A stretch of DNA of 64,000 nucleotides from Treponema vincentii F0403 (GTDB lineage Bacteria; Spirochaetota; Spirochaetia; Treponematales; Treponemataceae): the NCBI RefSeq assembly GCF_000412995.1, contig NZ_KE332512.1:2203959-2267958 (forward strand), read 5' to 3'. The position numbers were made by a program, and so were the translations under genes. Shown here piece after piece: positions 8,577 through 16,538 of this stretch (positions are counted from its first letter, which is position 1; every line of letters starts with the position of its first letter). The notes under the pieces were generated by a model. The model worked only from the letters and a program-made list of their open reading frames with translations, did no database searches and was not told where the DNA came from.

Positions 8577-9439
8577 AAAGTATGACAAGCTATGCCTATC
8601 TTGACGGCACGGTAAACGGCACCGATATTTCTTGCGAGCTTAAAAGCTATAACTCCCGATATTTGGATCTCAATATCAATATTCCGTCTACAATGACTCA
8701 GCTTGAACCTTTTTTGCGTAAGTATTTTTCCAAGCAAATCATACGGGGAAAAGTCGATTTTTATCTGCGTTTAAAGAAGGTGCACAGCGAGCAACCCATT
8801 CTACCCAATATCCCCCTTGCGCAGGCGTATTATAAATCCATTGCCGATATTGCCCGTGCGCTGGGCATGGAAAGTCAAATTACGCTCGATCTGATTTTGC
8901 GGCAGGAAGGTGTGCTGCAAATCGATAAAGATTTTGATGAAGAGCTTTGGCAAAAAGCCCTTGTGCCTATCCTTGATGAACTGATCGGAAAATTCAACAG
9001 CTGCAGAATTGAAGAAGGAAAAGCTTTATACGCCGATATACGAAAAATGCTTTCCGTCCTTTCAGATTCGGTTACCGAGATTGAACGGCACGCAGCTAAA
9101 ATGGAAGAACTTTTTTCTGCAATGCTGAAAAAGAAATTTTCCGAACTTATGGAACATGAACCCGATCATCAGCGCGTTATGCAGGAAGTTGCGGTGCTGC
9201 TCGTCAAGTATACGATTAATGAAGAAATTATACGGGCAAAAGCTCATATTGCCGCTTTAGAAAAAGAAATTACCCTGAACGAAACGCCCGGGCGGAGGAT
9301 TGATTCCCTGTGTCAGGAAATCAATCGGGAAATCAACACCATCGGCTCTAAAAATCAGCTGACGGAGATTGGGCAGGCGGTGATCTCCGCTAAGGATGCG
9401 CTGGAAAACATCCGTGAGCAAGCGCACAATATCGAATGA
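8573..9439 (+). CDS. yicC: YicC/YloC family endoribonuclease
   Basis: A 288-residue member of the YicC family, shown in E. coli to be an endoribonuclease acting in small-RNA turnover. Visible hallmarks: N-terminal MKSMTSYAYLDG (family MxSMTGFG), LKSYNSRYLDLNI (family KSVNHRyLDl), PFLRKYFSKQIIRGKVDFYLR, and the C-terminal acidic GRRIDSLCQEINREINTIGSKN with DALENIREQAHNIE. All blocks are intact. It overlaps murC by 4 nt and is followed 11 nt later by the kinase start, suggesting translational coupling across the cluster. Confidence 0.93.
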   Translation: MKSMTSYAYLDGTVNGTDISCELKSYNSRYLDLNINIPSTMTQLEPFLRKYFSKQIIRGKVDFYLRLKKVHSEQPILPNIPLAQAYYKSIADIARALGMESQITLDLILRQEGVLQIDKDFDEELWQKALVPILDELIGKFNSCRIEEGKALYADIRKMLSVLSDSVTEIERHAAKMEELFSAMLKKKFSELMEHEPDHQRVMQEVAVLLVKYTINEEIIRAKAHIAALEKEITLNETPGRRIDSLCQEINREINTIGSKNQLTEIGQAVISAKDALENIREQAHNIE

Positions 9440-9450
9440 GGAATGCACCG

Positions 9451-10032
9451 ATGAAAAACAACTACGTTATTCCTGCAAAGAAAAAACTGCGTATTGCAAT
9501 TTCAGGCGCCTCCGGCTGCGGCAATACGACGGTTTCAACCTTGCTGGCAGATGCATTGGGTATCCGATGCATCAATTATACCTTTAGGAATCTCGCAAAA
9601 GAATTGGGCATTCCGTTAAAAAAAGTAATTGAACAAGCTAAGACCGATTTCAGCTTTGACCGTATTGTCGATAACCGCCAAGTAGAGCAGGCGATGAAAT
9701 CTTCCTGCGTACTCGGTTCCCGTCTTGCAATTTGGATGCTGAAGGAGGCCGATTTAAAAGTGTATCTCTATGCCTCCGCAGAAGTACGCGCCGAACGCAT
9801 CTTTAAGCGGGAAGGCGGCAGCCTTGAACATATCAAGGAGTTTACCGCAATGCGGGACAGCGACGACACCCGCCGGTATAAAGAGCTGTATAATATCGAC
9901 AATACCGATTATGCCTTTGCCGATATGCTGATCGATACGGAGCATTATACCCCCGATCTGATTGTCGGCCTTATTATAGACGAGCTTTTAAAGCGGTCGC
10001 TCATTGTCAAAAAATCTTATGAATACCCTTGA
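9451..10032 (+). CDS. cytidylate kinase-like P-loop kinase
   Basis: A 193-residue nucleoside-monophosphate-kinase-fold protein, probably phosphorylating CMP/dCMP or a related small molecule. P-loop ISGASGCGNTTVSTLLAD lies near residue 15-32 (note the usual Lys of GxGKS/T is replaced by Asn in GCGNTT). LGIRCINYTFRNLAKELG and GSRLAIWMLKEADLKVYLYASAEVRAERIFKREGG match the cytidylate kinase 2 group. The frame also opens at 9436, but the ATG at 9451 has gagga at ideal spacing. The missing P-loop Lys means activity should not be taken for granted. Cotranscribed with murC-yicC; it overlaps the next gene by 14 nt. Confidence 0.75.
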   Translation: MKNNYVIPAKKKLRIAISGASGCGNTTVSTLLADALGIRCINYTFRNLAKELGIPLKKVIEQAKTDFSFDRIVDNRQVEQAMKSSCVLGSRLAIWMLKEADLKVYLYASAEVRAERIFKREGGSLEHIKEFTAMRDSDDTRRYKELYNIDNTDYAFADMLIDTEHYTPDLIVGLIIDELLKRSLIVKKSYEYP

Positions 10033-10852
10033 AGCAGTACCTACCCCCGATTATGCCGATTTTCAAAAAGCAATTTTAGATTACTATGCTGCACACGGAC
10101 GTTCTTTTCCGTGGCGCACGACAAACGACCCGTATTCAATTCTTGTCTCCGAATTTATGCTGCAGCAAACGCAGACCGAACGGGTCGTTGAAAAATACAA
10201 CCGATGGATGGAGGTGTTCCCTACCGTCCAAGACCTCGCGGCAGCTTCCCTTGTGCAAGTCCTCGAACAATGGGTAGGACTTGGGTACAACCGCCGTGCG
10301 CGCTTTTTACATCAGTGTGCACAAACCATTGCGAGCGAATACGGCGGAATTGTTCCCGATTCTCCCGAAGCGCTTCGAACGCTTTCGGGGATCGGTCCCT
10401 ACACGGCTGCCGCTATTTCGACATTTGCTTACAATAAGCCCAATGCATTTATCGAAACGAATATCCGCGCGGTGTTTATCTTTTTCTTTTTTAAAGACAG
10501 AAGCGGTATCAGCGATAAAGAAATATTCCCGCATATCGAAGCGTCTTTGTATACGAAAAATCCGCGGCTTTGGTACTACGCGCTTATGGATTACGGTGCG
10601 GAATTAAAAAAGAAAACCGTCAATCCAAATAGGAAAAGCAGGCACTATACTAAGCAATCCAAGTTTGAAGGGTCGGTCAGGCAAGCGCGCGGCGCGGTAA
10701 TCAGAACCCTTACGGCGCACAACAACCAAGAATATGCGGAACTGTACGGCAACACTCAAACGGAAAAGCTGTTATTCGATAAGGCGCTCGACGGTTTAAT
10801 CCGCGAAGGCTTTGTTGCCGAAGAAGGCGGCAGGTATTCAATTAGCAAGTAA
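10019..10852 (+). CDS. mutY: MutY-like A/G-specific adenine glycosylase without iron-sulfur loop
   Basis: DNA glycosylase of the HhH-GPD superfamily that removes adenine opposite 8-oxoguanine. The N-terminal block FPWRTTNDPYSILVSEFMLQQTQTERV is diagnostic of MutY, followed by LGYNRRARFLHQCA and helix-hairpin-helix LSGIGPYTAAAISTFA, then ETNIRAVFIFFFF (family catalytic Asp region reads VETNxxR). After the catalytic domain, MDYGAELKKKTVNPNRKSRHY replaces the usual four-cysteine cluster: no C-x6-C-x2-C-x5-C is present, as in cluster-less MutY of some anaerobes. The short C-terminal domain is not a clear NUDIX domain. ATG preferred over the upstream TTG at 10004. Confidence 0.85.
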   Translation: MNTLEAVPTPDYADFQKAILDYYAAHGRSFPWRTTNDPYSILVSEFMLQQTQTERVVEKYNRWMEVFPTVQDLAAASLVQVLEQWVGLGYNRRARFLHQCAQTIASEYGGIVPDSPEALRTLSGIGPYTAAAISTFAYNKPNAFIETNIRAVFIFFFFKDRSGISDKEIFPHIEASLYTKNPRLWYYALMDYGAELKKKTVNPNRKSRHYTKQSKFEGSVRQARGAVIRTLTAHNNQEYAELYGNTQTEKLLFDKALDGLIREGFVAEEGGRYSISK

Positions 10853-11106
10853 TTATGAATTATGAATTCGCTTGCGTATTCGGTAAGTATTTGCCTTCAT
10901 AATCTATTTGTTATATAGTAACGTATCTCTAAAAACTGTATTTTTTAGAGGAAACTGATAATCATAATTTAATAATCATTTCCAAATGTGCTTTTTATTC
11001 TATTAAAATACGTAAAAGTAAAAATTGCGGCATCTCTAAAATAGACCTTCGGATAGGGCAGCCTTGCTGTGTACCTGGAAGAATAGGGATACCCTGCGCG
11101 GCTTAA
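10853..11106. other. intergenic stretch, one small hairpin repeat (10927-10950)
   Basis: No gene seen. Contains ctctaaaaactg hairpin at 10927-10950, member of the dispersed family also at 2765 and 49832. The last 80 nt before the FecCD stump have several short complementary runs that I could not fold into a known riboswitch. Confidence 0.5.
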
Positions 11107-11535
11107 ATGGTGCTGCCGGAAAACTTTTGCCGTGATGCGGCGGAAGGGGAAAAAGAGGAGCGCTTCCTTCGAGAATACGAACAATCCAAAAGAAAAGGAC
11201 TCATCGCCTTTATCACGGTGATTGTGCTGTTAGCTTGTGTATTCGTCGCATCGTTTTGTATAGGACGCTTCTCGATTACTCCTATACGTGTGTTACAAAG
11301 TATTGGAAACGGCATTAAAAACGGTATAGGCGAACTCTCTAAATGGGGAACGACGGAGGACACGGTTGTGTGGTTGGTGCGGATGCCCCGTATCTGTGCG
11401 GCCATTCTGGTAGGTTCTGCTTTGGCGGTAGCCGGCGCTACATATCAGGGATTATTCCGCAACCCGATGGTTTCTCCCGATATTTTAGGGGCATCGGCCG
11501 GGGCAAGTGTGGGCGCAGATGATTTTGAATTATGA
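11107..11535 (+). pseudogene. FecCD-family ABC permease, N-terminal remnant
   Basis: Only the first third of a BtuC/FecCD permease for siderophore, cobalamin, heme or molybdate import. After a basic leader (REYEQSKRKGLIAF) there is a membrane helix, then the family block VWLVRMPRICAAILVGSALAVAGATYQGLFRNPMVSPDILGASAGASVGA, which is intact. Immediately after GASVGA the frame reads DDFEL and stops, whereas full-length permeases have about 200 more residues and six or more membrane helices. No partner substrate-binding or ATPase gene is nearby. The following TOBE gene suggests that the lost locus was a molybdate-type importer. Internal deletion is the simplest explanation. Confidence 0.85.
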
Positions 11536-11579
11536 AACGCCGAAATTAGACTGATTTTCGACAATTTGGAGATTTAACT

Positions 11580-11999
11580 ATGAAACTAAGCGCAAGAAAT
11601 CAATTCCCCGGTACCGTGACTAAGGTAGCCGAGGGAGCCGTTAACGGTATTGTTACTATCGATGTGAACGGAACGCCCGTGCCCGCGACCATTTCTATGA
11701 ACTCCATTAAGGAGCTGGGACTGGTGCCGGGCAAAAAAGCTTATGCCGTCATCAAAGCTACGGAGGTTATGGTCGGCCGCGGAGAGCATCTGCCTTTGAG
11801 CGCCCGCAACCAATTTCCCGGCAAGATACTGGGAGTGGAAAAGGGAGCTGTAAACTCAATTGTGCGTATAAGCGCGCTGGGCGGCTGCACCATCTCCGCA
11901 ACCATTTCCAACAACGCCGTAGAGGATCTTGCTTTGAAAGAGGGCGAGAACGCTCTGGCTGTTATCAAGGCTACATCCGTTATGGTCGGTATCGATTGA
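11580..11999 (+). CDS. double TOBE-domain molybdopterin/molybdate-binding protein
   Basis: A 139-residue protein made of two tandem TOBE repeats, residues 1-69 and 70-139, each opening with LSARNQFPG and ending in AVIKATxVMVG. This is the molbindin arrangement: small cytoplasmic proteins that bind molybdate or tungstate and act in storage or regulation. Repeat units are highly similar to each other, indicating a tandem duplication. Preceded by ttggagat at good spacing. It sits 44 bp after the FecCD remnant, which fits an original molybdate/tungstate uptake locus. Followed by a stable hairpin and a rho-independent terminator. Confidence 0.9.
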   Translation: MKLSARNQFPGTVTKVAEGAVNGIVTIDVNGTPVPATISMNSIKELGLVPGKKAYAVIKATEVMVGRGEHLPLSARNQFPGKILGVEKGAVNSIVRISALGGCTISATISNNAVEDLALKEGENALAVIKATSVMVGID

Positions 12000-12012
12000 T
12001 TTGTACGAGGGT

Positions 12013-12053
12013 TTAATACCCCGGTACTCTGTGCCGTAATAGAAGGGTATTAA
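12013..12053 (+). other. hairpin between TOBE gene and terminator
   Basis: Inverted repeat TTAATACCC / GGGTATTAA with an inner CGG/CCG pair. No U-tract; role unknown. Confidence 0.45.
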
Positions 12054-12078
12054 AACCGGCTACAATCGCCTTATGAGG

Positions 12079-12122
12079 CAAAAAGCTTGCGGGCTCAATA
12101 GGGGCTTGCAAGCTTTTTTTAT
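12079..12122 (+). terminator. rho-independent terminator after TOBE gene
   Basis: Stem AAAAGCTTGC / GCAAGCTTTT followed by a T-run; lies 80 nt after the stop codon of the TOBE protein. Confidence 0.8.
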
Positions 12123-12193
12123 TTCCTGGTAATGAGGAACGGCGTTTATGGGTATCCGGTAAGCTCCATGCATTAAACTTTATAAAAAAACAT

Positions 12194-12222
12194 TTGACAG
12201 ATGGAAATTTCGGGTATATCCT
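12194..12222 (+). promoter_or_regulatory. promoter of ADPRH-nucleoside transporter operon
   Basis: TTGACA (12194-12199), 17-nt spacer and TATCCT (12217-12222). The transcript would start at about 12229, just ahead of the operator-like palindrome. Confidence 0.7.
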
Positions 12223-12233
12223 GTATATAAAGT

Positions 12234-12264
12234 TATGAAAATGTTTTCTAAAAACGTTTTCATA
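12234..12264 (+). promoter_or_regulatory. operator-like double palindrome (LacI-family style)
   Basis: A 31-bp near-perfect inverted repeat, arms tatgaaaaYgtttt separated by 3 nt. Each arm also contains a smaller palindrome resembling GAAAACGTTTTC, the central-CG form common for LacI/PurR-type regulators. It covers the start of the predicted transcript, a repressing position. The regulator is not in the window. Confidence 0.6.
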
Positions 12265-12289
12265 AAATAACTCTTTAGGTGAGGATGAT

Positions 12290-13681
12290 ATGAAAGCGTG
12301 GGAATATATTTACGATTTAACAAAAAATGCCGTTCCGGTTGTGTTATCGGATGAGGAGCAAACATGGGAGGCGTCAAATGCTGCCGAAAAGCAGGTTGAC
12401 GGCCAGCTCCGTCTATACTGGGCAAGTCATGTTCCCGGATCCCATGCCCCTGAAAGCGTTGTAATAGCGGCGGTTCAATCTATGGAAGCTTTAGGCTGCG
12501 ATGTAACTGCGGCGGAGCAGCTGATACCGGAAGGGCTTTCCGCACTCAAGCAAAATGATATGAAGGCGCTGCAACGGATTACCGCCCGCATATTTAATAT
12601 CCTGTTTCTGTGCCCGAGCGATACTTCGAGTGACTATTGGAAAAGTAAACTGTATCAAAGCTTCAACGAATACGAACAAGCGGTTGTCTTTCCCGAAGTA
12701 ACGACGGCGGTATTGCCGCATAACATACTGTATGACAAAACAAAAGCCGCATGGCTCGGCCGTTTATGCGGCGGCGGTTTGGGAACGGCGCTTGAAGGCT
12801 ATACGACGACACAGCTGCAAAAAAAATTCGGCGAAATCCGCACCTATGTGCGTAACCCGAATACTTACAACGACGATATAACATACGAAATTGCATTTCT
12901 GGAGGCGTGCTGCAAAGCACAGGGAATGCCGACAAGTGCCGATATTGCCGACCAATGGCTGGAGTTAATCCCTTGCGGATGGTCGGCCGAACAGGTTGCA
13001 TTGGATAATTTACGCAGAGGAATGTACCCTCCGGAAAGCGGAACGTTTAGGAATCCCTACCGTGAATGGATAGGAGCGCAGATGCGGGGAGCCGTATGCG
13101 GTCAGGTAGCTCCGCTAAACCCGCAGAAGGCAGCATTGCTTGCATGGCGTGATGCGGAAATTTCACATCACGGGAACGGAATCCTCGGAGAGGTGTTTAA
13201 TGCCGTACTGCTCAGTCTTGCATACGGGGAAGATCCCATACGGATATGTTTGGAAAAAGCCGTTTCCTGTATCCCTAAGGATTCGGAATATGCCTCCGTG
13301 CTTCATTTTGCATTAGGGCAATGCATGAAGAAAAACGATTTTTATACGGCATGGGCTGCCTGTGAAGAAAAATATAAACGGTATAATTGGATTCACGCAT
13401 ATCCGAATGCGGCGGCGGAAGTAGTTGCGTTGTATTTCGGCAAGGATAATTTTAACGATGTGATGCATTATATTGCAATGTGCGGTCAAGATGTCGATTG
13501 CAATGCAGCACAACTGGGGGCTGCACTCGGAGCAAAATTGGGCACAAAGGGAATTGAAGAACGCTGGACTGATCCTTTCGGCGATGAAATTGTAACCTAT
13601 TTACGAGGAAATAAAACGGTAAGTTTGCAAGAGCTTATCAACAAGACCATAGCGGTCGTAAAACAATTGGAGGATGTATGA
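12290..13681 (+). CDS. ADP-ribosylglycohydrolase-family protein
   Basis: A 463-residue protein with a C-terminal ADP-ribosylglycohydrolase fold. Signs: GRLCGGGLGTALEG (about 157-170, matching family GxxxGxAxG), NDDITYEI (about 194-201, family DDT metal motif), EISHHGNGILGEVFNAVLLSLAYG, and GQDVDCNAAQLGAALGA (about 399-415, family GGDTDT metal motif with Gly/Thr changes). The first 140 or so residues are an extra helical domain I do not recognise. It starts the operon ahead of a BMP-type transporter and overlaps the next gene by 4 nt, so it probably hydrolyses an N-glycosidic bond in the transported compound (a riboside or ADP-ribose-like molecule). This is inference; substrate unknown. Good site (aggtgagg). 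Confidence 0.8.
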   Translation: MKAWEYIYDLTKNAVPVVLSDEEQTWEASNAAEKQVDGQLRLYWASHVPGSHAPESVVIAAVQSMEALGCDVTAAEQLIPEGLSALKQNDMKALQRITARIFNILFLCPSDTSSDYWKSKLYQSFNEYEQAVVFPEVTTAVLPHNILYDKTKAAWLGRLCGGGLGTALEGYTTTQLQKKFGEIRTYVRNPNTYNDDITYEIAFLEACCKAQGMPTSADIADQWLELIPCGWSAEQVALDNLRRGMYPPESGTFRNPYREWIGAQMRGAVCGQVAPLNPQKAALLAWRDAEISHHGNGILGEVFNAVLLSLAYGEDPIRICLEKAVSCIPKDSEYASVLHFALGQCMKKNDFYTAWAACEEKYKRYNWIHAYPNAAAEVVALYFGKDNFNDVMHYIAMCGQDVDCNAAQLGAALGAKLGTKGIEERWTDPFGDEIVTYLRGNKTVSLQELINKTIAVVKQLEDV

Positions 13682-14757
13682 AAAAGATTATGTGCGTCGG
13701 TCTATTTGTACTGTTAAGCATGTCTATGTTTGCTTTCGGTGCAAAAGAGAGCAGCGGTTCAAAGGAACCGAGCATTGCGTTGATCATCAACGGAAACCTT
13801 GGAGACAAGTCTTTCCACGATTCTGCAAACAACGGTATGAAGATGATCGCAAACGACTTGCATTGCAAAACCAAGGTAGTCGAAGTCGGTTATGACGATT
13901 CCAAATGGGAACCTGCATTACGCGATTTGTGCGATGAAAAACATGACGTTATTTTCTGCGGAACGTGGCAAATGCAGGCGCTTGTATCAAAGATAACAAA
14001 GGATTATCCGAATCAAAAAATCATTGTCTACGATACGACAATGGATTATGCTTCCGATTCGGCAGGTTTATTCAAGAACACCTATTCGATGGAATACAAG
14101 CAAAATGAAGGTTCCTTCCTTGCAGGTGTACTTGCTGCCGAAATGACCAAGGGAAAAACAATCGGTTTTATCGGCGGTATGGATAATACGGTTATCCTTG
14201 ATTTCTTAGTCGGTTTTATACAAGGTGCAAAAACAGTCGCTCCCGACATCAAGATTATTTCTTCTTTCGTCGGAAATTTCAGCGACTCGGCAAAGGCAAA
14301 AGAGCTTGCGTTGACGCAGTACCAAATGGGTGCGGACATTATATTCGTTTGCGCATCGAATGCCGGTGAAGGAGCCCTGCAGGCCGCAAAAGAGAAGAAT
14401 AAATTTATTATCGGTGTGGACAGCGATCAAGCGATGTTGTACAAGCAAACCGATCCCGTTTTATCAAAGCTCATTATCTCTTCCATGCTGAAACGGGTTG
14501 ACAAATCCATGTATCTTGCAATGAAAGAAATTCAAGACAATACATTGGTATGGGGAACACGCGTGGCATTGGGAATAAACGAGGGATGCGTCGGTCTCGC
14601 CGATAACGAAGTGTATCAGTCTCAGGTGCCTGCCGCAATTCGTAAGCAGATTAGCGATTACGAAACGCAAATTAAAAACGGGAAAATTACCGTTAAAACT
14701 GCGTTCGGTATGACTCCTGCCGACATAACGGCATATATCGATTCTGCCCGTCCATAA
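13678..14757 (+). CDS. BMP-family periplasmic substrate-binding protein
   Basis: A 359-residue solute receptor of the basic membrane protein (PnrA-like) family. Residues 1-21 are a signal peptide (KKIMCVGLFVLLSMSMFAFG) without a lipobox Cys at the cleavage point, so unlike PnrA it seems to be soluble or anchored in another way. Fold motifs: NLGDKSFHDSANNGM, QNEGSFLAGVLAAEM, IGFIGGMDNTVILDFLVGFIQGAK and GVDSDQ. This group usually binds nucleosides. It is clearly a paralogue of the lipoprotein at 37011-38102 but its ligand-loop residues differ. It lies between the glycohydrolase and the ATPase in one transcript. Confidence 0.88.
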   Translation: MKKIMCVGLFVLLSMSMFAFGAKESSGSKEPSIALIINGNLGDKSFHDSANNGMKMIANDLHCKTKVVEVGYDDSKWEPALRDLCDEKHDVIFCGTWQMQALVSKITKDYPNQKIIVYDTTMDYASDSAGLFKNTYSMEYKQNEGSFLAGVLAAEMTKGKTIGFIGGMDNTVILDFLVGFIQGAKTVAPDIKIISSFVGNFSDSAKAKELALTQYQMGADIIFVCASNAGEGALQAAKEKNKFIIGVDSDQAMLYKQTDPVLSKLIISSMLKRVDKSMYLAMKEIQDNTLVWGTRVALGINEGCVGLADNEVYQSQVPAAIRKQISDYETQIKNGKITVKTAFGMTPADITAYIDSARP

Positions 14758-14769
14758 ATTACCAATAGG

Positions 14770-14907
14770 ACTGTTCAAAAACTACAGTTTTTGGACAGTT
14801 TCCTTAGATTTCACTGCGATGTTTAAAATTAAGTCATTACTGTACAAAGGCTTAATTTTAAACTCGTCGGGGATGGCGAAAAAGTAACCAACTTTTGAGA
14901 CATCCCC
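14770..14907 (+). repeat. composite intergenic repeat (two hairpins)
   Basis: Contains an ACTGTTCAAAAACT-type palindrome (14770-14799), ttccttagat, then a 39-nt hairpin GGGGATG ... CATCCCC (14869-14907) with inner AAAAGT/ACTTTT pairing. The second hairpin and its flank recur in inverse map orientation at 41572-41640, again between two genes and in the direction of transcription. Confidence 0.65.
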
Positions 14908-14972
14908 AAGGCATTGCACGGGATAGCTAAGAAAATTTTACAGTATCCCGTGCCTATGCGGAGAATATCCGA

Positions 14973-16538
14973 ATGAATGTTAAAACTGCAGCTGATGATA
15001 TTTTAATAATGAAGAATATTTCAAAAATATATCCGAACGGCGTTACCGCAAACCGGCATGTTAATTTTTCGGTTCGTGCCGGTGAAATTCACGCGCTTGT
15101 GGGCGAAAACGGCGCCGGTAAAAGTACCTTGATGAAAATATTGTTCGGCATAGAACAGCCGACTGAAGGTACGATTTTATATAACGGAAATGAATTGCAT
15201 ATCAAATCTCCGCTTGACGCTATCCGTCAGGGATTCGGTATGGTTCATCAGCACTTTATGCTTGTCGAATCGATGAGCGTTGCCGAAAATATCTGTCTGG
15301 GGATGGAACCCGGAAACGGACCGTTACTGCACGAAAAACTCATGAACGAGCAGGCTCAAAAGATCATAGAGCAGTATCATTTTGTCATCGATCCGAAAGA
15401 AAAAATTAAAAACTTACCCATAGGAACTCGTCAAAAAGTAGAGATTCTAAAAGCTTTATATAAGGGCGCCCGCATTTTAATTCTTGATGAACCGACGGCT
15501 GTATTAACACCGCAAGAAACGGAAGAATTATTTATCGAATTGAAGGAATTGCGGAATTCGGGCTGCACGATTATATTTATCAGTCATAAATTAAATGAAG
15601 TTAAAGAAATATGCGAAAGGATAACCGTATTGCGCAACGGTACTTCCGTCGGAGTATATTCCGCCGGAGAAATTTCGGAGAAAGAAATATCGAACCTTAT
15701 GGTCGGTAAAAATATACATTGGGAAATAGAAAAAAAAGAAAGTGTCCCCGGAGAAACGGTTTTAAAGTTGCGGAATGTCTGCATGAACGGCGATACAGGA
15801 CGTTTTCTCCTTAACCGCGTGAGTTTTGATTTACCTGCGGGGAAAATTCTCGGTATTGTCGGAGTTGAAGGGAACGGGCAAAAGGAACTTATCGATGCGA
15901 TAACGGGACTGCGGCGCTGTACGGAAGGAACAATAACATTAAACGGTAAAGATATAACGTCATGCAGTATTGCGGCAATCAGAAGAGATGGCCTTTCCTA
16001 TATACCGCAGGATAGAATAAAGGTAGGAACAGCGGTTAACGCTTCCATTCAGGAAAACTTATTTGCCGTCTTTACCGAAGATAGCCGCTTTGTGCATAAG
16101 GGGATTTTAAAAAAGAACGAAATAAAGCAATGGGCGGACACACTTATTAAACAATTTATGATTAAAACCAAAAGTCCCGATGTACCGGTAAAAATGTTGA
16201 GCGGCGGGAATATGCAAAAAGTTATTATTGCGCGTGAATTTTCCGCTTCCGCAGGATGTATTATTGCCGATCAGCCGACGAGGGGTGTCGATATTGGAGC
16301 GGCAAAATTTATTCATCAAAAGATTATTGAAATGCGCGACAATGGCGTAGCCGTTTTGGTGAACTCCGCCGATTTAGCGGAAATTCTGGAAATAAGCGAC
16401 AGTCTGCTTGTTATGTACGGCGGTGAAATTACGGCATATTTCGCCGACGCAGGCACTGTGAGCGAGACGGAATTGGGAGAATATATGCTCGGTTTAAAAA
16501 AGCAAGATGCGCACGAACTTGCAGGATGTTTAAGATGA
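14973..16538 (+). CDS. nucleoside-type ABC transporter ATPase (duplicated ATPase domains)
   Basis: A 521-residue protein with two ABC ATPase halves, as in the RbsA/NupO/YufO group that energises BMP-receptor importers. Half 1 has VGENGAGKSTLMKILFG, the Q-loop MVHQHFML, LILDEPTAVLTPQETEEL, SHKLNEVKEI. Half 2 has the degenerate Walker A GVEGNGQKELIDAITG, the signature LSGGNMQKVIIAREFSASAG and DQPTRGVDIGA. This degenerate second half is normal for the group. It is followed after a 13-nt overlap by the first permease. Start ATG lacks a strong ribosome site. Paralogous to the ATPase at 35372-36901. Confidence 0.93.
   Translation: MNVKTAADDILIMKNISKIYPNGVTANRHVNFSVRAGEIHALVGENGAGKSTLMKILFGIEQPTEGTILYNGNELHIKSPLDAIRQGFGMVHQHFMLVESMSVAENICLGMEPGNGPLLHEKLMNEQAQKIIEQYHFVIDPKEKIKNLPIGTRQKVEILKALYKGARILILDEPTAVLTPQETEELFIELKELRNSGCTIIFISHKLNEVKEICERITVLRNGTSVGVYSAGEISEKEISNLMVGKNIHWEIEKKESVPGETVLKLRNVCMNGDTGRFLLNRVSFDLPAGKILGIVGVEGNGQKELIDAITGLRRCTEGTITLNGKDITSCSIAAIRRDGLSYIPQDRIKVGTAVNASIQENLFAVFTEDSRFVHKGILKKNEIKQWADTLIKQFMIKTKSPDVPVKMLSGGNMQKVIIAREFSASAGCIIADQPTRGVDIGAAKFIHQKIIEMRDNGVAVLVNSADLAEILEISDSLLVMYGGEITAYFADAGTVSETELGEYMLGLKKQDAHELAGCLR

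Noticed and set aside
10990-11106. Possible cobalamin or molybdenum-cofactor riboswitch before the FecCD stump
   Set aside because: Some G-rich fragments, but no recognisable core motif and no consistent pairing by eye; would need a covariance-model search.
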